Assembly: GCA_038212215.1 (NCBI GenBank)
Contig: JBBQUT010000020.1
Span: 1 to 64,000 of the forward strand
Reading direction: 5' to 3'
From: JALZAI01 sp038212215
GTDB taxonomy: Bacteria; Actinomycetota; Actinomycetes; Mycobacteriales; Jatrophihabitantaceae
Length of the DNA stretch: 64,000 nt
Positions 1 through 9,051 of the stretch are shown here, piece by piece; position 1 is the first letter of the stretch, and each line of letters starts with the position of its first letter. The notes under the pieces were generated by a model. That model was not told the DNA's origin and did not search any database. It was given only the letters and a program-made list of their open reading frames with translations. A program made the translations under genes and the position numbers.

Positions 1-2
1 CT

Positions 3-140
3 CTGCACACCCTGATCACCCGACAAGGAGGCGAACAAGTCCTCTACGGCAGCGCACTCGCCCTCGCCGCCGCCACCCAGACCTGGGCAGCCGCTACCGA
101 CACACCCGTCACAGAACTCGCTCGCACCGCCCTGCACTGA
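3..140 (+). CDS. C-terminal fragment of an unidentified protein
   Basis: The frame is open from the left edge to TGA 138-140 (45 codons). The visible tail is alanine- and threonine-rich (ALALAAATQTWAAAT) and has no motif I recognise. The start lies outside the window, so length and function cannot be judged. Confidence 0.4.
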   Translation: MHTLITRQGGEQVLYGSALALAAATQTWAAATDTPVTELARTALH

Positions 141-574
141 AGCTGCCGAGTGCCGAGTGCCGTCCGATCATCAGTCACGTGTTGCGACGATGACTGGAAC
201 CCGCCCCGAAGCCAGGGGGTCAATTTTTAGGCGCTGTTGACACACCGCACAACAGGCATGCGGTCAAGTTCGGCGCGTCGCTCGCGATCGCCCGCGAGGC
301 GGGCCGCCCTTGCGCTCTCCGCGCACCGCACCTCGCACAACGCTCTGGTTAGACGGCGAGCCAGTGAAGCGAGCCCACTGCGACGACTCGAGCAATCGCA
401 GCTACGCAACCGCGGCTCGACCGCGGGGTCAGCCTGCTACCAGAACAGGTGCCCGCCGCACGCGGCTAACTACATCACCACCGACCGGCGGTGCGGGCGG
501 GGCTTGAACAGGGCCGGAACCGGAACCTCTATCGCTCTAGCGTCGACCGGCAGTGCCCAGCGGGCGTCAGCGTA
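141..574. other. intergenic stretch, no gene supported
   Basis: Short overlapping open frames exist on both strands, but they are arginine/serine-rich translations typical of GC-rich non-coding DNA, with no good ribosome binding site. I see no RNA gene, repeat or clear terminator. Confidence 0.5.
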
Positions 575-1532
575 ATGGCGCAGCGCGAAGACGGTGTCGG
601 CGCCCGGGACGCATCACGGGGGTGGGGTCACAGCAAGAAGGGCCTGCTCGGTGATGCCCTCTGGAAGAGCTTCGTGTTTCGCGTCGACTTGGATCGACTC
701 CACGGTTCGCTTGGCTACCGAGCCTTGACAGTGCCGGCGCCGGTGGTCAGGCTTTCGCCTGCGGGACTCACCACCGATCTGCATGTCGACAACCCCGCCG
801 AGGTGGCCTCCCCGTCGGTGCTCAGAGTCGACCTTGGTGCTGGCGGCCGGAAATTGGTTGTGATGTCAGGCATCGCGACGCCCGAGTTCGAGATCAACGA
901 CGATTCCGCGTTGCATCGAGCGGCCTGCCGGGTGCATCTGATGGAGCCCGGCGAACGCATGCAGCAGCTCAGTTCATGTCGGGCTCGCCAGTATAAGCAA
1001 CGACAACACGGCGTTCGCATTCTCGGTCGAATCAGCGACGCTGGATCGCGACCCGGCCACGGATCAGTTGGTGCTGACAGCCGAGCTCAATGTGTTGGGT
1101 GCGCGCTCGTTTTTGCATCGTTTCTCCTACCAAGTCGTGCTGGTGGAGCAGATCATCGCCACCGGGATCACCGGAACGTTGACCTGGCAGCGTGGCGTGT
1201 TCCCCCAGTCTCCGCCGGACCTCGCGACGGTCCAGGGTGCCTTCTCAGTCGGCGTGCACGACGGCGGCCCCGTCGACCCCGTCGTCGCGCACGGCACGAT
1301 CACCTCGATCACCTCGACCTCCACGCTCGCCGGACCGGCGTTCCAAGCCGCCTACGAGATCTTCGGTGCGCCATTGGACAGGACGATCACCGTCGAATGC
1401 GACGTTCAGCAGCTCCCGTCGAACATCGTCATGCGGCCGACCTCGGCGGGTATCAACACGTTCGTCCTCACCGCTGCCCAGCCGACCAGAGCGGGCGTCG
1501 ACTTCGTGATGCACGACGCGGGCGTGGCCTGA
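575..1532 (+). pseudogene. unrecognised beta-rich protein, frameshifted
   Basis: The protein is read in two frames. The first opens at ATG 575 and keeps a protein-like composition (for example DLHVDNPAEVASPSVLRVDL) to about 960. The second is open from 942, after a TGA at 939-941, and runs through SISNDNTAFSVES and a valine/threonine-rich stretch to TGA 1530-1532. Joining them near 945-985 would give about 318 residues, so one frameshift (mutation or sequencing error) splits the gene. The alternating hydrophobic pattern suggests beta strands. I recognise no family, catalytic motif or signal peptide. The next gene starts one base after its stop, which suggests the two were co-transcribed. Confidence 0.45.
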
Positions 1533-1533
1533 C

Positions 1534-2835
1534 GTGCCCGCTCCTCCGACCCCGGCTCAGAAATACCGGGACTTCGGCGTGGTCGACGATCTGACCTATG
1601 TCTCAGCGGTCCAACGCATCCCGGTCGTCGGCCCCGATCCGCTGAACACGCTGGTGACGTTCACAACGCGGGTCGGCGAGCTCGGGTACTTCCACCCCGG
1701 TAGTGGTCTCAGCCGGGGCCGGGCGGCCTACACCACCGGCTTGACAATCAACGGCTACGACCCAGGGCGACCCGAGAACCAGGGTCTGGCGCACTCCTGC
1801 ACAGTCGCCCTCCTCGGTGTCCAGACGTCCGACGACAGTACCTTCGTGGCGGCGGTCGACGATGTCGGCCGTCCCGATCCCCAGAGCGACCGCCTCGTCG
1901 AGATCAAGGGCTGGCACGTCGACGACTAGGGCCGCTTCCAGATCATGATCTACCATGGCGAGGCGTGCGACGCCGACACCATGTATGTCCTGAAGATGCT
2001 GCGGTGTTGGGTGTTGTGCTACGAGCCGACACCGCCACCACCTGAGACCACTGCGGAACTTGCCTTGCGCTCTGCGGCCACCTTCGCGTCACAGAAGGTT
2101 GCCGCCTACGAGCGGTACGTGACGCTTCCCGACGCGGACCTTTGGAAGGCCAGCCAGGAGTTGGCCGAGGTGGCGCGCCCGCTGACGGCCGCCGGATGGG
2201 TCGATGAAATAATGACCGTCCAAGAGCTGATCGTGGCATCGCTGCGCGCGTACATACCGTCAGCCGCACAGCGCGTCGACTATCTCATCTTCTTCGCCGA
2301 GCAACGCCAGAACCTCATCGCGCGGCTCATCGACCAGCACCGACTGGCCGACGCAGCCGCCCTCGGGCCTGAAACCGTCGCCGGCTATACCGACTACTAC
2401 AACGCCATGCGCGAAGTCGATCGCAGCGAAATCGTAAGGTTGCGCCTAGATCCTGATCTGACCGCGCTGCAGCGCCAGCTGCGCGACGCCGGCTTGACCG
2501 CTGAGCCCGTCGCCGCGCTGGGACTCCTAATCGCCGGATTCCGGGCTTCAGCACCTCCCAGTGCGCCGGCGGACCGCTTGGACTTCGATTTCAAGTTCGC
2601 CGAGGCGCGCCAGGACCTGATCGCCCGCCTGATCGACGACGGTCGAACCTCCGACGCCCGGGCGCTCGTCAACGAAACGATCGACGCCTACCGGCAATAC
2701 GCCAGCGATGAGGGCGCGAAGCGGACGCTCGTCGTCGGCGATCTCATCGGGCTGGCCCAACTCCTGGCCGCGGCGCAGCTTGCTGCCGACAGCGCGGCCG
2801 CCCAGCAGGCTGCGAGTGACCTGGCGTCTGCCTGA
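1534..2835 (+). pseudogene. helical-repeat protein interrupted by an in-frame TAG
   Basis: A GTG start at 1534 opens 131 codons ending at TAG 1927-1929. The same frame then stays open to TGA 2833-2835, with a possible restart at ATG 1945. Without the TAG the product would be 433 residues. The N-terminal part has no recognised domain. The C-terminal part is alpha-helical with two similar units, RQNLIARLIDQHRLADA near residue 255 and RQDLIARLIDDGRTSDA near residue 360, resembling TPR-like repeats. The same repeat occurs in a fragment at 2892-3260 and, more weakly, in the helical tail of the large protein at 3629-6889, so the three are probably related. It may be two real genes instead of one broken gene. 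Function unknown. Confidence 0.45.
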
Positions 2836-2891
2836 CGCGAGATCGCCCTGCTCGATGTCCGCGGTCCCACATATTGGTCGTTGGCCGACCG

Positions 2892-3260
2892 CTACACCAG
2901 GGCATTAAGTGGCATCAAGTGCTTGTTGCGGCTGCTGCGCGAGGTCGGTCTGGCCGATCCCTCGGGGAAGGTCGACAAGATCGTGGAGGTCGCCGATGAC
3001 GCGCGGAAGATGGTCAGCGGTGGAACTGACACGTAGGCGCGATACCCGGCGAGGATGTCGTGTACCAGCGCGGCGGCGGCGGCGGCGTCGCTGGTGGCCC
3101 CGATTGGAAGCAGCCGCGCGAGCAGGTTGTGTCGGGCCTCGGCGAGGAGGATGACAGTGTCCGGCTCGGTCGGCTGGGCGGCGGCAAGCGTCGTCACGGA
3201 CACCTGCGACGCCTGCACCGCCAGGGCGTCGAGATGCAGCGCCGTCAGTTGTTTGCTCAT
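2892..3260 (-). pseudogene. fragment of a helical-repeat paralogue
   Basis: This 122-codon minus-strand frame contains ARHNLLARLLPIGATSDA and an ILAGYRAYV segment, matching the repeat units of the plus-strand protein at 1534-2835. After about residue 85 the frame turns into serine/arginine-rich nonsense, while a second minus-strand frame there reads IGDLHDLVDLPRGIGQTDL, so a frameshift probably sits near 3000. It looks like a decayed remnant of a related gene in opposite orientation. No function can be assigned. Confidence 0.4.
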
Positions 3261-3628
3261 ATCGCGCAGCTATGTCTTCGCTGTGGCTCGCCGAAGGACG
3301 CTGCGCGAGATCGACGGCTCGGCGTGTGGCCAGACGCCTACACCAGCGGCATCGTATGGTCGCCACAACTGCGGCTAGATCATAGGGCCACGACACCGCC
3401 TATGACCTGACGCTGTGCCATCGCGGCAGATCAGTTGAGCGCTGGGCGGCAATCCGTGCGGCTCCAGTGCTGCACCGCACCCGCCCCGACGGAGTTTGGC
3501 ACCCGGGCCGACACCAGCCGCACATCGAGAGGGCAATAGCTGCGGCCGCCCGCGAGTACACATCTCAGATCCCACGGCGGCCTCACCCACCGGAACCCCG
3601 AGCCTGCACCCACGCATGGGCGTCGCGC
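3261..3628. other. intergenic stretch, no gene supported
   Basis: No open frame here has a convincing protein composition or ribosome binding site. It lies between the decayed repeat fragment and the 3' end of the large peptidase-propeller gene. I see no strong hairpin that would serve as a terminator. Confidence 0.45.
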
Positions 3629-6600
3629 TCAGGCCAGGGACGCAACGACGCCGCGCGCCTCGCCGAGCAGCCCGTCATACCCGGCGTCCACGGCAACGAG
3701 CGCCTCGTAGAGGGTGACCGCGGCCCGAGCGGACTCGGCGGCGTCGCCCGCGCGCCCGGCGGCGATGAGGCGCTCGGCCAGGGTCAGCTGTGCGCGCGCC
3801 AACCGAGCGCGCTGCGTCTGTCCCTCCCCGGCGCTCGGGTCAGTGGCCATCAGCAGGTCGACGGCGGCGCGGGCCGCGTCTATCGCTGCGGTCGCCATCC
3901 CGGCGAGGGACGCGTCGGCCGCGACGACGTCGGACGCCTTCGTGCTCCACGTCATGAGGCTGTCGGTCACCTCGATGACGTCCGCGCCCAGTGCGGGCAG
4001 CCTCTGGTACGCCTGGATCGCTTCCTCCAGCGGATCCACCGCGAGCTGTGGCTGTCCCGCAGTGATAAGTCGGTAGAAGACGTCGTACGTCACCAGGCCG
4101 AGCGTCCGGTAGTAGGCTGCCTCGCTCCCGTCCGCCGGCGCGACGGCACGCAGGATGGCCGCGGCGGCTGAGATCGTGTCGGCCGCGCACTGCGGGGCCG
4201 GAAAGCCGGCCGCCCAGGACGACAGCGTGCGCAACGTGGCGGCGACAGTTACCGCATCGTTGCCGGCCGCGACCGCTTGCTGACCGTCGAGAACCGCGTC
4301 GTGCGCGGCCGCGACGAACTGGGCCGCCGGACCACCCAGCAGCCGGTAGGCGAGGTCGAGCTGGGTGAGCAGCACCTGGCGGGTGAACTCGTTCCGCTCG
4401 GCCCGCGTGACGTCGGCCCGCATCAGCACCTCGATCGCGCGGCGGATCGCGTCGAGCGACTCGCTGCGCTTGCCGGTGTCGGCTAGGGCGGATGACTCCT
4501 GCCGCAGGTGGGCGGCGGCGTGCTTCACAGTCTCGAAGTCCCGCGCGATCGCGCCCGGTGGTGAGACAGCCTGAGGCGCGTGGTCGGCCCAGCCGGTGCC
4601 CGCTCCCGCCCCCCACCATTGCGCCATGATTGCGCCGTCGGACCCGACGAAACAGACGTCGATCCGGTCGTTGTTGCGGCAGACCGCGCTGAGCGGCGAT
4701 CCGGCGTGGGCGGCTCCCGCCGCGGCGACGGGGAAGAACGGGTGGTCGGCCCAGTTGCATCCCGGCGCGCCGTCCCACCACTGCGTCGCCACCGCGTTGT
4801 CGGCTGCGATCCAGAACACGTCCAGGTGCTGCTGCGTGCGAGCGACGGCGGACAGCCCCGATCCCATCCCGGCCGAACTGGCGGGTGCGATGGGAAAGGG
4901 TGCGTGATCACCCCAGCCGGTGCCCGCTCCCGCCCGCCACCACTGCGTCATGATCGATCCATCGGGGCCGATCCAGAACACGTCGATCTGGTCTGGCACC
5001 CGCGACACCGTGACGACGGGCGACCCGAGTCGCGCCGCTCCCGGCGGCGAGATCGGGAATGGCAGGTGGTCGGCCCAGCCTCCCTGGGGAACGCCGCCGT
5101 CCCACCACTGGGTCTGGATCGCGCCGTCTTCGCCGACCCAGAACACGTCGATGTGCTGTGCGAGCCGGCTGAGGGCGGCGAGGCCGGAGCCGACCTGGAT
5201 CGCGGCCGGGCCGGTCACGGCGAACGGGGCGGTGTCGGTCCACACCCCGGTGAGGTCCGCGTTCCACCACGCGGTGGTGACGGCGCCGTCGGCTCCGGCC
5301 CAAAACACGTCCATCTGGCGCGGACTTCGTGCGATGGCGACGAGCGGCGATCCGGCCCGGGCGGCGGGGTCCTTCGTGATGGGCGTGAAGACCTGCTTCG
5401 TCGGCGGGGCCTTCTGGCCGGACCAGGCCGCCGAGACCACCCTGCCGTCCGGGGCGATGCAGAACGCTTCGACCGTGGTCGGAGTGCGCGACAGCACGGC
5501 GAGCGGGCCGTCGGGCGAGCCCGTACCCGGGTCGGAGAGCGTGGCCGGTGGCAGACCCGTGGCGATCACGCCGGTGTCGTCGCTCGGCCCGTGACGCACG
5601 AGGGAGCCGTCGCCAGCGATCCAGAAGACGTCCTCGTGCTCCACGACGCTGGGACGTGAGCCCGGGGAGGCGGGGTCGCCGGGTTCGACCGACCGTCGGG
5701 TGTTCGTGGCCAACGGGCTGCTCGTGGACGAGCGCAGCGTCGTCGGTGCGGTATGAGGCGAGCCGTGCCGTAGGACGTCGTCCCAGATGTAGCGGTAGTA
5801 GACATTCTGCTGATCCATCGACGCCCAGCCGTCGCTGAGCCTCGCCCCCGCGTACCACTGGTCGACGATCGACGCCTGCTGCTCGGGATTGAGGTCACCC
5901 CAGGCCGGCCCGGGAGGTCCGTAGGCGTACTGGTCGTCGACAAGCGAGTGCTCGAACTGGGTCACGAGCATGCTGCACATCAACGCCGGCAGGAACAAGC
6001 TGTTGTGAATCTGCCACGCGTGCGTCAGCTCGTGGATGAGCAGTTGGCCGGGATAGGCGTAGGAATCGCTCATGCCGGGTAACGGGGGGTAGACGTCGCT
6101 GCCGCCGAGCGTCCGGTAGAAGCCCTTGCCCAGGTTGCAGTAGATCTTACCGTCGATGCCTTGCGCGGTGAAGCCCCGTCCACCCGAACCGCCGAGGTTC
6201 GTGAGCCGGATGTCGTCCAGCGGCAACGTGTCCCCGAAGACCCGCTGGGCCAGCGCCCGCTCCGACGCGTCGAGCGGGCGGGTATCCGTGAGCAGCTCGG
6301 TGACGACGCAGATGACGACCGCGGCGAACGTGCCGACCAGCGCCGCCGCACCGACGCCAATACCGAAGGATGCGGCGACGGCGAAGACCACCACCCCACC
6401 GACCAGACCAAGCGTCACCCCCGGCCCGAGCGTGGCGCCGATCCACCCGACGGCGTCCTTGGTGACCCCGATGATCAAGCCGAGCGCGGCCCCGACTACG
6501 CCGCCGGTCAAGCCGACAATCTCGTCGTAGACGTCGGCGATGGTGCCGAGCACCCCACCGACGGAGTACTCCTTACGGATAGTGAACTGGGGCCCGGCCT

Positions 6601-6889
6601 TGAGCCGTGACCAATACAGCCGGACGAAGGGGTTGTTGCCGGACTCGTCGGGATGGGCGTTGTGCCCCTTCGCCGGAACGTGACCGGCGTACCGGAAGGC
6701 CAGCGCCGGGAAGTTCGGGGCGGTGACGTACGCGCGGACGTCGACGTCGAAGGGTTCGAGAAGGCTGCTCGAATGCAGTTCGAAGCGCGAGCGCCACGAC
6801 CCGTCTTCCCATAGCTCGACGCTGATGTGCCCACTCAGAGCGGTGCCAGCCGGGGTTTCGAGAACCCCTTCGAGGTGCACCGTGTCCAT
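3629..6889 (-). CDS. large protein: HExxH peptidase-like domain, seven-bladed lectin-type propeller, helical tail
   Basis: The ATG at 6889 has GGGAG just upstream; the frame extends further upstream but without such a site. The product is 1086 residues. Residues about 115-200 are glycine-rich and hydrophobic and may enter a membrane. HELTH at 286-290 is a zinc-peptidase signature and resembles the DUF4157 'eCIS core' group. Between about 416 and 766 there are seven units of about 50 residues, each with a core like VFWIGPDGSIMTQWW, which fits a seven-bladed PLL/fucolectin-like propeller. The rest is helical and similar to the repeat proteins encoded at 1534-3260. The function may be a cell-surface or injected effector that binds glycans; this is inference. 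There is no classical signal peptide. No partner gene is intact nearby. Confidence 0.75.
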   Translation of the reverse strand: MDTVHLEGVLETPAGTALSGHISVELWEDGSWRSRFELHSSSLLEPFDVDVRAYVTAPNFPALAFRYAGHVPAKGHNAHPDESGNNPFVRLYWSRLKAGPQFTIRKEYSVGGVLGTIADVYDEIVGLTGGVVGAALGLIIGVTKDAVGWIGATLGPGVTLGLVGGVVVFAVAASFGIGVGAAALVGTFAAVVICVVTELLTDTRPLDASERALAQRVFGDTLPLDDIRLTNLGGSGGRGFTAQGIDGKIYCNLGKGFYRTLGGSDVYPPLPGMSDSYAYPGQLLIHELTHAWQIHNSLFLPALMCSMLVTQFEHSLVDDQYAYGPPGPAWGDLNPEQQASIVDQWYAGARLSDGWASMDQQNVYYRYIWDDVLRHGSPHTAPTTLRSSTSSPLATNTRRSVEPGDPASPGSRPSVVEHEDVFWIAGDGSLVRHGPSDDTGVIATGLPPATLSDPGTGSPDGPLAVLSRTPTTVEAFCIAPDGRVVSAAWSGQKAPPTKQVFTPITKDPAARAGSPLVAIARSPRQMDVFWAGADGAVTTAWWNADLTGVWTDTAPFAVTGPAAIQVGSGLAALSRLAQHIDVFWVGEDGAIQTQWWDGGVPQGGWADHLPFPISPPGAARLGSPVVTVSRVPDQIDVFWIGPDGSIMTQWWRAGAGTGWGDHAPFPIAPASSAGMGSGLSAVARTQQHLDVFWIAADNAVATQWWDGAPGCNWADHPFFPVAAAGAAHAGSPLSAVCRNNDRIDVCFVGSDGAIMAQWWGAGAGTGWADHAPQAVSPPGAIARDFETVKHAAAHLRQESSALADTGKRSESLDAIRRAIEVLMRADVTRAERNEFTRQVLLTQLDLAYRLLGGPAAQFVAAAHDAVLDGQQAVAAGNDAVTVAATLRTLSSWAAGFPAPQCAADTISAAAAILRAVAPADGSEAAYYRTLGLVTYDVFYRLITAGQPQLAVDPLEEAIQAYQRLPALGADVIEVTDSLMTWSTKASDVVAADASLAGMATAAIDAARAAVDLLMATDPSAGEGQTQRARLARAQLTLAERLIAAGRAGDAAESARAAVTLYEALVAVDAGYDGLLGEARGVVASLA

Positions 6890-7489
6890 GACACTCTCCC
6901 GTCGGTCACGGGGTCGAACCGCTTGGCTCTCGGAGTGTGGCATCCAGCAATCCTGGCGTCCATCCCCTGCGGGATTACCTGCTGTCTGGGCAGCACCGTC
7001 AGGGCGGTGTCGATGATGCTCGAAAGTAAGCAGGTTCGACGCTCGAAAGGTGAGCAGGTTTCATGCCCAGCGAGAATCGCTGCTGCACAGCGGCGACGCC
7101 CTGCCTGGTGCGTGGCCGTGGAGCCATCCCTGAGCCAGCGCGGACCCTCTCCCGAGTGTTCGCGAGTGAAGGCGCCAGTCACGTATCCCTGCAGCCGAAG
7201 GCTGCGTTTGATTGTGTCGCTCGGGGCTCATCAATGCCGGCAACACCCGCGCCAACGGCATCGGCTACGCCGTGCCCGCCCGGATCGCCGCAGACGAGTT
7301 CGCGCGATGGACAGCAACGCCGCGCCCACAACTCAACGCACAGTGCAACAACCCGCTCGGATTGGAGTGCCCCGCGAGGCCGACCCGAACATTCCGACAC
7401 TCAGCGCAGGCAGGACCAGCTACGCCGACGCAGCCGGGATCGTCGCTGCGTTCGACACCCACTTTTGCGGCGTCAACACCGCGAGCTAG
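6890..7489. other. decayed DNA upstream of the large peptidase-propeller gene
   Basis: No intact gene. One plus-strand frame at about 7212-7320 reads GLINAGNTRANGIGYAVPAR, which faintly recalls the end of a trypsin-like serine protease domain (S1C), but it is too short to call. The promoter of the minus-strand gene must lie at the left edge. Confidence 0.35.
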
Positions 7490-7642
7490 GCCGCAGACTG
7501 GGAAACGCCGGGTTCGAGGCGGTCACAAGGAAGAAGCGGCTGTACCGGATCCGTCGAGCCCTCTTGATCGGCCGCGAGCACCTCACCGACCGACAACGTC
7601 AACGCCTCGAGAAATACCTCCCCGTCGGCGATCCCAGGGGGC
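7490..7642 (+). pseudogene. ISL3-family transposase remnant
   Basis: About 50 codons read RLYRIRRALLIGREHLTDRQ followed by RQRLEKYLPVGDP. This is the characteristic segment of ISL3-family DDE transposases just after the HVVRLAN region. Sequence on both sides no longer matches the family, there is no start codon in the right place and no terminal repeats are evident, so it is a relic of an insertion sequence and not an active element. Confidence 0.65.
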
Positions 7643-8114
7643 GATCGAAACTCACTGGGGATCCGCCAGCAGGTCCGCTCGACCCAGTGACACGTTGGCG
7701 TGGCACGATCTTTAGCTGGGGGCGGGACGGCTCCGACCGGCCCCGACGCGTTGTCTGAAACACCGACGGTCATTCACCGTCCCGACCGGCGGCGGCGTCC
7801 ATTGCGGCGACTGCCTACGGATAGATCTGCGCGCCGCGGCAGCGAACTCGCAGTGCTCGATATCGACGGTTCTTGAGCGCTTCGAATCCGGCCGCGGGCC
7901 GCGGCGGCTGGTCGCAGGATGCATACTTATGCACGCTCGTCGCGGTGCTCAGGTGTACTGAGTGCCGCGCTGGCGCGCGTGTTCGGGTGCCCGGTCGCTT
8001 ATCGCAACTTTCGAGCCGCCCAGGAAGTGCGCGATTCGCGGCGAGAGCGGCGGTCGACAGGTCTGCGCGTCGGCACCTTGAACGATCGCCGGCAGGGTGG
8101 ATGCTGAGGCGGAT
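7643..8114. other. intergenic stretch, no gene supported
   Basis: Downstream of the transposase relic no frame has a protein-like composition. The next gene starts at 8115. I see no RNA gene or long inverted repeat here. Confidence 0.4.
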
Positions 8115-8516
8115 ATGGAGTTCTGGACGATCGAGGTGGCCCACGGGCCTGTGTTGTCTGCGGCGCGGTGGCGCGATGCACACGGCGAGCATCTGGTCGA
8201 GGCGGCTCTGACCCACGGGGCGCAAGAGTGGGCGTGGGTAATGCGCGAGTGGGGTGTCCTGCTCGAGGTGGCGTTCGACGACGAGACGGACTGGCTCCGG
8301 TTCCGGGCTACGGCGGCGGTGCGGGCGGCGCTCGACGCGGTTCCGGATCCGGTGAACGGGCTGCTGGTGTATTCAGGGCGCGGAGGAGGCGCCGGTGCAC
8401 GCGTCTCGCGGCGTCCTCGTCGTCCGCTTGGTGCGGGCGCGGCAGCTATGCCCTTGCCGGAAGCCGAGCTGACGGGGGAGATGCGGCAAGCAGCGTTCGA
8501 CATCGCGGTGGCCTAG
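8115..8516 (+). CDS. conserved hypothetical protein
   Basis: I chose ATG 8115 (MEFWTIEVAHG); an in-frame GTG lies at 8097. The product is 133 residues. It begins with an alpha/beta region (SAARWRDAHGEHLVEAALTHGAQEW, about residues 15-40) and ends in an arginine/proline-rich segment (SRRPRRPLGAGAAAMPLPE) of a type that recurs in small actinobacterial proteins of unknown function. It has no signal peptide or membrane segment. It stands alone between decayed sequences. The clean reading frame suggests a surviving gene, but I cannot assign a role. Confidence 0.55.
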   Translation: MEFWTIEVAHGPVLSAARWRDAHGEHLVEAALTHGAQEWAWVMREWGVLLEVAFDDETDWLRFRATAAVRAALDAVPDPVNGLLVYSGRGGGAGARVSRRPRRPLGAGAAAMPLPEAELTGEMRQAAFDIAVA

Positions 8517-8589
8517 AACGTTCGACGCTCTCAGCACCATCATCGTGGTCACGCTTAGCGATCCCCCGCACGCGCGCCCAGTAAACGTC

Positions 8590-8977
8590 GGTGATCTACG
8601 GGACGATCTTGATCATCAGCATCCCCTTCGTGGACATTGTCGACGGCACCGCCGACGCTGCCCGGGGCGACGTCGCGGATCGGCTGGGCCTGCTGGGAGG
8701 GGCCCGTTGATGCAAGCCGAGTTCGACCGGTCACGATTCGCAGCGCACGGAATCGACCTCGTCGTGCCGAGCCCAGCCGACCAGGCCCGCGTCCACCACA
8801 TCTCTTCGCCGAGCTGACCCGCGGAACCTGATCAACGCATACCGCCAGCAGTACCTGCGGATCATTCGGGAACTTGCCGACGGCGGCGCTGCTGGCATCG
8901 TGCTGGACTGCAACGTCACCAGCGCCGTGGAGCTCGCCCGAGAGCTCCGAGCGGTCCCGAACACGGCTGCGACCTGA
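8590..8977 (+). pseudogene. aspartate/glutamate racemase remnant
   Basis: Three pieces in different phases add up to the middle and end of an Asp/Glu racemase. They are IPFVDIVDGTADAARGDVAD with RLGLLGGA to about 8709; FDRSRFAAHGIDLVVPSPAD with QARVHH from 8710; and NAYRQQYLRIIRELADGGA with GIVLDCNVTSAVEL up to 8977. The pieces are separated by a stop at 8708-8710 and by frameshifts near 8800-8830. The N-terminal third with the first catalytic cysteine is missing. In the family the second catalytic cysteine sits in a GCTE-type motif; here that place reads DCNV. This is a dead gene. Confidence 0.6.
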
Positions 8978-9051
8978 CGCGCACCCCGGTGCGATTGCCA
9001 AGGATCGCTTACGGGGCAACGGGATTTCGATTCGTCGCTGCGGCGACCGGC

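Noticed and set aside
4580..5659. 359-codon open frame opposite the propeller gene
   Set aside because: Repeat-induced shadow of the seven blades; composition is unlike a protein and there is no ribosome binding site.
7212..7320. possible trypsin-like (S1C) protease end, GLINAGNTRANGIGYAVPAR
   Set aside because: Too short, no catalytic residue or upstream domain; similarity could be chance.
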